Below, piece by piece: positions 31,520 through 41,484 of a DNA stretch of 64,000 nucleotides. How positions within the stretch are numbered: the first letter of the stretch is position 1; every line of letters starts with the position of its first letter. The position numbers and the translations under genes were made by a program. Source of the DNA: Crambe crambe (lineage: Eukaryota; Porifera; Demospongiae; Poecilosclerida; Crambeidae); contig OZ004587.1 in assembly GCA_963924555.1 (NCBI GenBank), positions 5,472,075 through 5,536,074 of the forward strand, given 5' to 3'. Below the pieces are notes generated by a model. The model had not been told where the DNA came from. It saw only the letters and a program-made list of their open reading frames with translations, and did not search any database.

Positions 31520-32508
31520 TGCCATAAAAATTGTCATGGAAAAGTATGTACAAAATGTAAAAATGGTATTTCAGTTTACTACACACTCAAAACACTTTCA
31601 ACTGCAAAGAAGAAGAATACTGCCATTTGGGAGTACTCTTTTATATACTATCTGAAATTGTTCCAGTGACAATCCTCTTTCTACTGGTGATACTATTTGA
31701 TATTAAACTAACAAGTGGTGCACTTAATGCATTTATATTCTACACCCAAATATTTGAGACCTTGAAAAGTAATCTAATTTCCTCTGATAAAGAAGCTAAC
31801 AAATTTCTAGAAATTCTAAACCTTATCGTCAGTTTCTTCAACTTGAAGTTCTTTGCACACTCTAAACTATCACTTTGTCTCTTTGAAGGTGCAACTTCAC
31901 TGAACATTATTGCCTTTAACTATGTGACAGTGATATATTCCCTACTCCTTGTTTTATTGACTGTAGCACTGATGAACACACGACTCAACAAGTACATTCA
32001 GAAGATAAAGGGTAGAAAAACATACATCTCTCAATCAATAATACATGGATTATCAGGTTTTCTAGTGATCTGCTATGCACGATCAACCAAAATATCTCTT
32101 CAAATTCTTACTCCAGTTACTCTCTTTGGTAAAAACAAGAGCAAAGAAGAAGAAGTGGCTTTTTATTACGGGGAGTTTAATTATTTCAAAAGTTATCACT
32201 TACCATATGTGAACACATCAAGTAGAAATCAGGATTAAATCACATTTTTAAAGTTTTGAGTAATTGATTCTTGAGTAATTGATTCTTGAAGTTTGCACTT
32301 CAAGAATCAATTACTCAAAAACTTTAAAATGTGATTTAATCCTGATTTTTACTTGATGTGTTCACATATGCTATACTAGCAATCTTTATGTTAGTTTTCA
32401 TGGGTTTGTTATCACCTCTTCTTCTGCTATCCTTTCCTTTATGCTACAAGGTATTTGCACTACAGGAGTCAAAGTTCACTAGGATCTTATGCAAGATATT
32501 TCCACTTA
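31520..32508 (+). pseudogene. Copy G: 3' fragment with foldback insertion
   Basis: Homology starts in the Cys-rich module (around GGAAAAGTATGTACAAAATG) and runs through the first membrane segments (frame 31627-32203). A 155-bp foldback element interrupts it at 32210-32364, and the coding sequence resumes at 32371 with ATACTAGCAATCTTTATG before homology is lost near 32508. An ATTTAGAATAC-like stretch is deleted near 32460. The 5' half, the last membrane segments and the tail are missing. Clearly a dead fragment. Confidence 0.85.
32210..32364. mobile_element. Foldback MITE inside copy G
   Basis: Ends TGAACACATCAAGTAGAAAT and ATTTTTACTTGATGTGTTCA are inverted repeats; the arms pair over about 70 bp around GTTTGCA. 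The left arm has an extra tandem 15-bp unit (GAGTAATTGATTCTT). The element is flanked by CATATG on both sides, while intact copies have a single CATATG. Because CATATG is its own complement, the true duplication may be TA with the element two bases longer at each end. Confidence 0.85.
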
Positions 32509-33284
32509 GTACATGGACCACTAGCTAGCCAGATTCTAGCCTTAGTTACATCATGATGTAGCTGAGAGTGCTAGCATTGAAACACTGCCAACCAGTGTAT
32601 AGGAAGGACCCTGTAGTATGAAAACCAGTTTTTTATTAGCTTTAATTTAATTTGTCATTTCTCTAATAGCTACGCTTTGATAAAATCATTCCAAACTTCT
32701 CAGTGTCATGTGTTCTAGACTATTTCTAGCTTCATCTAATTCCCACTAGTATAGTCATGAGTTATGGTGAAACAAAGTTTTAAAAAGTGGCCGAAAATGA
32801 ATGTTAGTAGTGATACTGAAGTATGTAAAGCATTCACAGTATGCAATTAATTGGATATGGTTTCTTAGTGTGTTTAATGAACCCTTAGATGCTAAAGTAT
32901 ATACTGTATAAAGTGAAATTTTAGTGAGTTAAAATTTTTATGCTTATGCAAAAAACTAACATGTGAAGACTATAATGTTTACACAATCACGAAAATTTTA
33001 CACCACAAAATTTTACCACAATACAATGAATATAATTAACGTGCTTTTGGAATCCTCACCAAGAATGTGGTCAAACCAGTTCTAACAGTTTATAGCCCAT
33101 AACGGCTGAAAGCGGCACCAAAAGTGCCAGTTTGGGCTGAAAATGGCATTAAATAATATCCCTAGCCTTAGTCTTCATGGTTACTAAAAATGGGGGTCAA
33201 AGGTAACTAGGAAGGACTGATCAATCACATTAATGGAAATAAAATGGTTATTGCACGCAACTGGCAATCATTGCACATGGCTAA
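32509..33284. other. Spacer after G
   Basis: AT-rich sequence with no ORF, RNA gene or repeat that I can support. Confidence 0.4.
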
Positions 33285-34060
33285 CCTCTTTTTTTTATAT
33301 CTAGAATAAATCCTCTACTTGTATTTAATTATGATGAACTAATTAAATATTGTCCTTTGATGTCTTTGCTTGGCATACAATACAGTGTTTCCCCCAGTAC
33401 ACTAAATGCAGGGCTGGCCACCCTGTTTGGATATAGAACTTCAAAGAAAGTGGGCTGGGTCTATTGCACTAATTGAATTATATTCTCATACTTAAGCACC
33501 CTGTTTGAAAGTACGGCTAGGGGAGACTCTGAATTATATATTCAGCTCAAAGCCTTTTTTAATGAGGACACTTCACAACACCTCAATCTAATCACTTCAT
33601 AGCAATATTTACTTAGTTTGTACACTCCCTATGCTAATTCCCACCAAGACCAGTGATTCTACGGCCGAGGGCCCAGGCTGTGGCAGCCCGAGGGCAGCAA
33701 GGGTGCTACTAGGGACCCAAGGGTTTCTAAATAGTTGGTCGGTGTCTAGGGCTTGTACATTACTGCACTATAATCTGAAGCTACCCGACATACATGTAGG
33801 GATTGTTGGCCGGATATACAGAACAAAGATTGATCCCATTTCCGTCCTTCATCCCTACCCTTGTCTCCTTACTTTTTTAAGCAATGGTCATCCCTACATA
33901 TTTTTCATTTCACGGAAATGTTTTTTTCTCTTATAATAAGCTCTAATACTATTTACACATTTCATTATAAATTATTTTCAGGTACCTGTACAAGTTTACC
34001 AAAATATTTTAACAAATGAAATAAAAGCAAATTAGGGTATAAAAGTTCTAACTTCACTTT
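33285..34060 (+). repeat. H upstream segment, duplicated before M
   Basis: Blocks here recur in order at 62010-63725: GATGAACTAATTAAATATTG, GGCATACAATACAG, TTTTTAATGAGGACACTTC, the GC-rich GGGCCCAGGCTGTGGCAGCC, and the TGTAGGGAT repeat (33765-33900). The M side has an added 923-bp foldback element. No gene is apparent; the 101-codon frame at 33631 follows repeat sequence and is not convincing. Confidence 0.6.
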
Positions 34061-34064
34061 AATC

Positions 34065-34215
34065 AAGATGCACAGTCCCAACCTTCGCAATAGCTGATCT
34101 ACCATGTGATTCGCCCAAAGGTTTGAGGGCACGAGATCAAGTTTTGCAAACAGTTTTATTCATGGTGGTCCCAACCTTCAGTTCATCAGTGGCTGGTGAA
34201 TTTACCCATATTCCT
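34065..34215 (+). promoter_or_regulatory. Upstream repeats of copy H
   Basis: Two repeats with GTCCCAACCTTC cores (about 34076 and 34169), the second followed by AGTTCATCAGTGGCTGG. Same position as in the other type I genes. Confidence 0.5.
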
Positions 34216-34234
34216 AAAAGTTCCATGAACTGGC

Positions 34235-34242
34235 TATATAAA
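34235..34242 (+). promoter_or_regulatory. TATA box of copy H
   Basis: TATATAAA, about 49 bp before the ATG at 34284; the leader between is a shortened variant (AGCAAATATTTCGGAGCAGA) shared with copy M. Confidence 0.65.
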
Positions 34243-34283
34243 GCAAATTCTAGCAAATATTTCGGAGCAGATAGAGAGCTATC

Positions 34284-37200
34284 ATGGCTAAATCATGCTT
34301 CCTTAGCTTGCTTCAGCTACTGTGTTTGAGTAGTACATTTTGTCTCACGGATTCAACTCTCTGTGTGCTGAATTCCACTGATGCACAGAGCAGCCATCAG
34401 TGCTTGACATCACACTGTGAATCATATGCCAATTTCTCAGTTGAAAGTTTGTCTGCCGATAGTGATCATGGAGTCTCCATTCAACTTTGTTCAAGTGCAT
34501 ATGAAATTGGAGAACAAGATGTAGTCACTTTCAGAGACATGGTCAATATAAGTATATTTGGAGCTCAAGGAGGATCAACTTTACACTGTCAAATTGGAAC
34601 CACTGGATTACAATTCATCAATATCACCACAGTGGAGATTGAAAATGTCATATTAGATCAATATAGTTTCGATAACGAGGATCATTTTCAAGTAAACTTC
34701 AGCAGCAGTATTTATATAGCTGGATGTACCACTGTTTCAATAACTGATGTCACTATTCAGAACCCTGTTGGTGTGGGGTTAGTCTTGATTGAGAATAAGT
34801 ACATCAGTATCACTAACTCTACCTTCATGAACGACAGACCTGGTAACACTTCTGCAGGAGGAGGAGTCTTCATAGAATCAAGTACGATTGAAAATGGTTC
34901 ATTTGATATAGAAAACTGTATCTTTGAATCAAACTCGGCTGAAACTGATCCACAGTTTGAAAATCAGCTTGCAAGGACTAAAAGTAATGATGTAATTGAT
35001 TTTGTCAGGGGAGGTGGAATGAACGTTTATTTCAGAGGAGAGACACATCATGTTAATTTGACCATATTCAACTGCACATTCAATAATAACTGTGCTAGAT
35101 ATGGAGGAGCACTGCATTATCCTTCACAAATTCATCACATGACATTAACGTCCTTGTGAACCAATCAGATTTTCAATACAATCGAGCGCAAAAAAGGGGA
35201 GGAGCAGTAGGAGCTGGTTATATTCACAAGTCATCAAAAATGAACCAAAATCTCATAAAATTCTCAAATTGTAACTTTTCCAACAATACAGCCGAACAAG
35301 GAGGAGGCGTATATTTATATGCTGCTCCCACTAACTACAACAACATCAACACATTTGAATTTCACAAGTGCTTATGGAACAATAATAAAGCACATTATGG
35401 AGCTGCTGTTAAGATCAATCCATACACTTCTCGAAAGTTTATAACAGATGGTATTTTACCCAAACCGGTTTTTCAAGACTGTACATTCATCCATAACCAT
35501 GTGACCCACATGAATCGATATTTAAAAATGACCTACCAAATACGTCACCATGGCAAAGGAATTCTGCTAACAAATAAAATTAGTATATTTCTTCGAGGAA
35601 AAACAGAGTTTAAGGAAAATATTGGAACTGCTATTTATATAGTGTCGAGTGCTATGGATGTTCTGCAAGGATCCAATATCACATTCCAAAGTAACCATGG
35701 TTATGAAGGAGGCGCTATAGGGTTACAAGGTTCTTCTGCAATTCACGTCAATGATGATATTTCTATAAGATTTCTTAACAACAGTGCATCTGGTAAAGGT
35801 GGGGCCATTTTCCAAGAGACACTAGATGATCCTGGATCCTCAACGGTGAGAAAATGCTTCATCAAGTACGTGGGTGATTATATGAAAAAGGTTGATGAAA
35901 GAAATATCACATTATTTTTCCGCAATAACACTTTAAACACATACAATTCACATCAACTAAACTCGATTGAACTCTCTAGGCAATCCATTTATTTGCACTC
36001 TGTAGAAGCCTGTAGAGAAACAGATAGAGACTACCGTGAAGCATTAGACTTGATAGCTAATTTCACCTTTGAGGATTATAGAAACGACACAGACATAGCC
36101 ACAATAGGCACAAGATTCAGAGTTAACGGTATTCCCAACAAGCCGATACCAGGAGAACACACTTACATGAATGTGACTCTACTAGATGACACCAATAGTA
36201 CAGTACCATCACCAGTTTTCAGAGTTTCTGTGAAAAAAACGTACAATGGGCTTGTATTTGTAGATTCTGCTCATACGTATATTGATAACAGAAAGCTGAA
36301 GGTACTGGGAGAGCCAGAAAGTCGAGCTAAAATAGAAATATTCCTAACAAATTCAAAAGATATGGCACTTTCTTTTAATGTTACTCTGCAACAATGTCCA
36401 CCTGGATATATTTTTGACAAAGATAGATATGAATGTTTGTGCTCGTCTTTAACTGCCACAAAGTACCTCGGCATACAGAGTTGTAACTTGACTACATATC
36501 AAGCCATTTTAGTAGCTGGTTACTGGGCAGGGTACAATGTGACAGACGACAGTGAAATCACTGATAATAGCTTTCGGACTTCCAACTGTCCTGTGGGATT
36601 CTGTACTAGTTGGAAAGATAAAAATAATTCAGAAATACTCTTATCAACAAACGCATCTATTCGTGAAGTGAGTAGGGAAGTATGCAATGAAAACCGTCTT
36701 GGAAGAGTGTGCTCTGGATGTAAAAGAAATATGTCAGTATTCTACCACACTCAAAATACTTTCGACTGCAAGAGAGAGAAATATTGTTCATGGGGAATAG
36801 TCTTGTACATACTATCTGAAATTGTTCCAGTAACAATCCTCTTTCTACTGGTGATATTGTTTGACATTAAACTAACGAGTGGTGCACTTAATGCATTTAT
36901 ATTCTACACCCAAATATTTGAGACCTTGCAAATAAATGCCAATAATTTGATAAAATTAACCAGAGAAGCAGGCATATTTCTACAAATTCTGAACTTCATG
37001 ACTAGCTTCTTCAACTTGAAGTTCTTTGCACACTCTGAATTATCATTTTGCCTCTTCAAAGGTGCAACTTCACTGAATATTATCACCTTTAACTACGTGA
37101 CAGTGATATATTCCCTACTCCTTGTTTTATTGACTGTAGCACTGATGAACACACGACTCAACAGACTCAATAAGTACATTCAGAAGATAAAGGGTAGAAA

Positions 37201-38080
37201 AACATACATCTCTCAATCGATAATACATGGATTATCAGGTTTTTTGGTCATGTGTTACGCACGATCCACCAAAATATCTCTTCAAATTCTTACCCCAGGT
37301 ACAATTTTTGGTAAAAACATGAGCATGAAGAAAGAAAAAACAGTTTTTTATTATGGAGAATTTGATTACTTCAAAGATGATCACTTACCATATGCCATAC
37401 CAGCTATCTTTGTGTTAATTTTCATGGGTTTATTACCTCCTCTTCTTCTGCTATCATTTCCTTTGTGCTACAAGGTATTTGCGCTATTTAGAATACAAGA
37501 ATCAAAGTTCACTGACATCTTATGCAAGATAATACCATTGGAAAAACTCAAACCTTTCTTTGATTCATTTCAGGGCACTTTCAAAGACGAGCACAGATAC
37601 TTTGCTGGTTTATACTTTGTCTACAGGTTATTAGCTCTTTTTCTGTACGCTGTTACAGACGGTTTAACCAAATTTTATTTTCTGTTGGAGATTCAGTTCA
37701 TACTGACTCTAGGAATCCATTCGTGGACCCAACCTTACAAAAAGAAATGGCACAACAGACTGGACACATTTCTATTCACACTGTTGTCCATTTTGAATGG
37801 AATAACACTGTTTAACTACCACTTGAGAATAAACCAGCTGGATTATCATCAGGATATTGGAGTATATACCAGAATACAGTTATTTCTGGCTTATAGTCCT
37901 CTGATGTTCATAGTAGGGTATATACTGATTAAAATAGCAAAGAAGATATTCACTACATGGCATTTGAAGAAACGATCACAAACCATAAGGAGAAGTGATG
38001 AATTGGAAATCTCGCTCTCAATGCTGGACCGGGAAGACTACAAACAGTCCACTGATGTGAGCTACCAGAAGTGTAAATAG
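34284..38080 (+). pseudogene. Copy H: near-intact type I gene with one 1-bp deletion
   Basis: Leader MAKSCFLSLLQLLCLSSTFC and all domains are present. A single base is missing near 35114 (CTGCATTATCC where other copies have CTGCAATTATCC), so the first frame stops at 35159. The rest (to 38080) is open for over 970 codons and ends with YQKCK. Adding the missing base to the count gives the normal length, 1,265 codons. Bases about 35945-36425 are J-like, while both flanks are D/E/F-like. It may be a fresh pseudogene, an allele, or a sequencing or assembly error in a working gene. Confidence 0.75.
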
Positions 38081-39604
38081 TTCAGCCACGAGTGATCACC
38101 TGAAAATTATGACTTTTTATAACTAGAAATTATTTGTGATGCTTACCATTATTTTAGCTAGTAATTAACACACTTTCTAGTAATAGAGATGAGTGAGATT
38201 GTCATATTGATTGTATAAGCTTTCTTCAGCTACCATCAATATCATTTTAGCAAACTTTTATTCATGGTGGTCCCAATTGTGCATGTGAATTTTCCCAAAG
38301 GTTTGAGTGGAAAGTCCAATGTGAGAATAGATGGCTTTCTTTAGATCAGTCATCTCATTCATGGTGGTCCCAACTATCCATGTGAAGGCTTTGAGTATAA
38401 GTCCATTATGAGGCACATTGAATAGATGGACTATATAAAAGTTGTCGTTTTTTTCCAATTAATATATTGTTCTATTCAAGATGGTCCCAATCTTCAATTA
38501 ACCAATAACTGGTTTACGTTTGTGAATATTTTACCAAAATTCTTAGAAATGACTATAGGTAGCTATTAATGGCTATAATTTAACAGCTAGCAAAATACTT
38601 TCGGTAGCTGAAGATACATGGTCCATCTTTCCAAAGTGACAACGCCTCACAGGAACTTACGCTGTAAAGCTTTCAAGTGATTTATGGTTGATACACACCT
38701 GCACACCTGGTCTGCAGTGAAGATTATAACAGTCAAGATTTGCTTTAGTCTGACATCATAATTATTGGCATAATACATCCCATTGCACTTAGGAATACGT
38801 ATATCTATTTAAAGGCCGTATCATAGTATGGCCGATCAACACTTCCCATAGTCTGACATTTTGTCAAAAGAGTTATGATCCTCACTGCTGGTCATGTTCA
38901 TTACATCACTTAAAGTTGGGAAAGTTGATACCATTTACTCCCTTGCTGTGCTATGTTCTATCAGGAGATATCCTAGCCTGAAACCTGAAGGAAACTTGAA
39001 AGAATAACAACGATAGAGATGAAGAAGAATACAGTGATTTACCTACATATTTGCTGTATTTCTGAAACAGTAAGCTCCCTGGTCCTGAAACTTGGTCTGC
39101 ACTTGTAGTAGGCTGGATAATCATTCACAGTAGCTTTTGTGAAAGCCTAAGTGGGTGGGGAAATTAAAATTTCACTCTTGTTGTGGTGTGCCGGCATCCA
39201 TGTCACCCCTACCGTAGAGAGAGCAACTGCTCTCTTTGATTATTATTATGAACAAACAGAACAGAAGTCAATTTTAGAAATCTTTTTTTCTTATGTTAGT
39301 GAATGAATTTAAACATTCCTATTTCACTGTAACCTTCTGAGAACCTGCATGTAGAGCAAGGGTAGAAGAGAAAGAAGAGTTTTTAGTTTATACATGCAGT
39401 TCTATGACCTTTGACCTGCCATAGAGAGAGCTAGCACACTCTCTGATTACCCTAAACACACAAAACTAGTACAGCAAGGGAGTAGTTTTTAAATAAAAAT
39501 TTTAATGGTAGCTGATCAAACTTATAATACTCAAATAGAAGAATGAAGCTGTACTGTTGTGCACACATCTGCACAATAATTATGTAATGATGATGCTAAT
39601 GATA
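38081..39604. other. H-I spacer, left part
   Basis: Related to the D-E and E-F spacers but shorter. It has GGTCCCAA-type repeats at about 38269, 38363 and 38482, the empty site of the TA-flanked MITE (GTGAGAATAGATGGC near 38321-38335), and a decayed version of the minus-strand exon-like segment at about 38815-39130 with a 10-bp gain (AGTCTGACAT). No intact gene. Confidence 0.5.
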
Positions 39605-39866
39605 ACAAGTGAGCGCAAAAAATTTCTTCTAAATAAAAAGTTAAGTAGGGATAGCCTAAAACCTAACTGGGCTGTATAATGTACTGCAGCCTCGTATGTA
39701 TGAAAACAATCCCTACATTTACATTCACTACCTATAGCTAGCTATGGGCTGTTGTAAAAGTAGGGATTGTTTTCATACGAGGCTGCAGTACATTATACAG
39801 CCCAGTTAAAATTTAGGCTATCCCTACTTAACTTTTTATTTAGAAGAAATTTTTGCACTCACTTGT
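39605..39866. repeat. Foldback element, related ends but different core
   Basis: About 262 bp. Outer ends ACAAGTGAGCGCAAAAAATT and TTTTTGCACTCACTTGT, then AAGTTAAGTAGGGATAGCCT against its complement, and TGTACTGCAGCCTCGTATG against CATACGAGGCTGCAGTACA. The outer 30 bp match the 18233 and 25493 elements, but the core differs, so two element families may share termini or be nested. Confidence 0.75.
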
Positions 39867-41140
39867 TTCTATCCTTTTTTTATGCTTGAAGTTGAAAGTA
39901 AGTTTGTGTAAGTAAAGAATTGAGGGTGGCAGTATTGATCGTCACTTGAACTGAGAGTATGCAGTGATTATTATTTGACATGAGGCTACAGTACAAAGCC
40001 AGCTCTATCTTTTTTTCTTTTGTAGGCACATACACAGTCTCTGGAAGAATTACATCATAGATTACATGAAATTTGCATTGTACAATGATGCAAGTGCCCC
40101 CTCAGTCAAAAATAGCTTCCAGCACCCCTGAGGCTGCACTGTAGCCACATATGCACTTATACATGGCCCCGCCCATACGCTCCGCTGCCTACCGACATGC
40201 GCTTCAAAATGGCGTCGAAAGATTAGCCGAGTGCTATCAATACACTGATTTGTGAAGTAGCGCTTTAGTTAAAACTAATAGCAAAAGATCAGCCTCTAGG
40301 TGCCGCTTTAACAGATGGCCAAAGCAGAATTTTGATGACTATAGCCAGTAAGTCGGTACGTCGATCTTATATTTATTATCCTTATTATTATTATTATTAT
40401 TATTATAAAGAAAATGAACAAAAGTCAATTTTAGAACTCGTCTTTTTCTTATGTTAGCGAATGAATTTTTGATTTTTGAACATTCTCCTCTCTTCCTTGT
40501 AGATGTAATAATTCACTGTAGCCTTCTGAGAACCTGTGGAGTAAGGGTAGAAGAGAAAGAAGAGTTATACAGTCTTATGATCTTTGACCCGCCATCCCTA
40601 CTTAGAGAGTGCTACCACACTCTCTGATGATAGAATGATGACGATGCACTACATTACAGTAGCAACAGAGTGGATTATAACAGCCAGTCACCGGTCAAAA
40701 TACGAAAACAAAACCACACAATGACAGATCAATTAACTATTATAAACTGTCACTCTTGACCGTCATATTAATTGTGGTTACTTTAAACATGGCTCACTGC
40801 CAGCTAGCAGTAGTGCGTGCTAAATGGACTGGGATAATTGGTGTAAACTTTTCCTTCAAAATCACTGAAGTGTCAAGCTTTAAATTGGTCGGTTATCTTT
40901 GCTGTCATACCAAAGGTCTGTACTGTCATTTATCAGATCAATAATTGACATAAGTTATAATCTTCACTGAGCAACTTCCCAACTTTTTGAAGTAATGAAC
41001 GTGACCAGGTGTGCAGGTGTGTATCAAATTCACACTAAACCATGCACTTTGAAAGCTTTGAATGAGGTGTCACATTGAATAGATGGACTGTATATACAAG
41101 CTTTCTTCAGCTACGTACCATCAATATCATTTAGCAAGCA
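39867..41140. other. H-I spacer, right part
   Basis: Contains a more GC-rich stretch at 40140-40370 (CCCCGCCCATACGC, AAAATGGCGTCG) unlike its surroundings, a TTA microsatellite at about 40385-40405, and partial second copies of spacer blocks (40435-40640). The 62-codon frame at 40756 has no supporting feature. No gene is supported. Confidence 0.4.
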
Positions 41141-41144
41141 GTTT

Positions 41145-41400
41145 TTTTCATGGTGGTCCCAACTGTCTATTCATTAATACCTGATTTATGCATGTGAACT
41201 TGCCCAAAGCTTTTCAGTTAGCATCACAAAATGTGTGGTCCCAACCTTGTATTCATCAATAGCTGCATTATGAATTTGCTCAAAGGTTTGAGTGTATAAG
41301 TCCCTGTGAAATGTCAATCTTTCTAACAAACTGTTTTATTCAAGATGGTCACAATCTTCAATTCATCAATAGCTGATTTGTGCTTGTGAATTTTCCAAAA
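41145..41400 (+). promoter_or_regulatory. Upstream repeats of copy I
   Basis: Three repeats with GGTCCCAAC-type cores (about 41153, 41228 and a variant GGTCACAATCTTC at 41346), each followed by TTCAT(T/C)AATA and a GAA(C/T)TT motif. Confidence 0.5.
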
Positions 41401-41423
41401 TTCCCATAAAACAGCTAACTAGC

Positions 41424-41431
41424 TATAAAAA
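41424..41431 (+). promoter_or_regulatory. TATA box of copy I
   Basis: TATAAAAA, 61 bp before the ATG at 41485, with the standard type I leader. The promoter is preserved although the coding sequence is broken. Confidence 0.65.
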
Positions 41432-41484
41432 GCAACGACTCACAGAATTTAGCACAATAGTTTCAGAGCAGATAGAGAGCTATC

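Noticed and set aside
33631..33936. 101-codon ORF upstream of H, with a partial match at 63394
   Set aside because: It follows dispersed repeat sequence and is not kept in the second copy.
35156..35159. Separate gene starting with GTG at 35156 in copy H
   Set aside because: It is simply the downstream frame of H after a 1-bp deletion; no promoter or leader precedes it.
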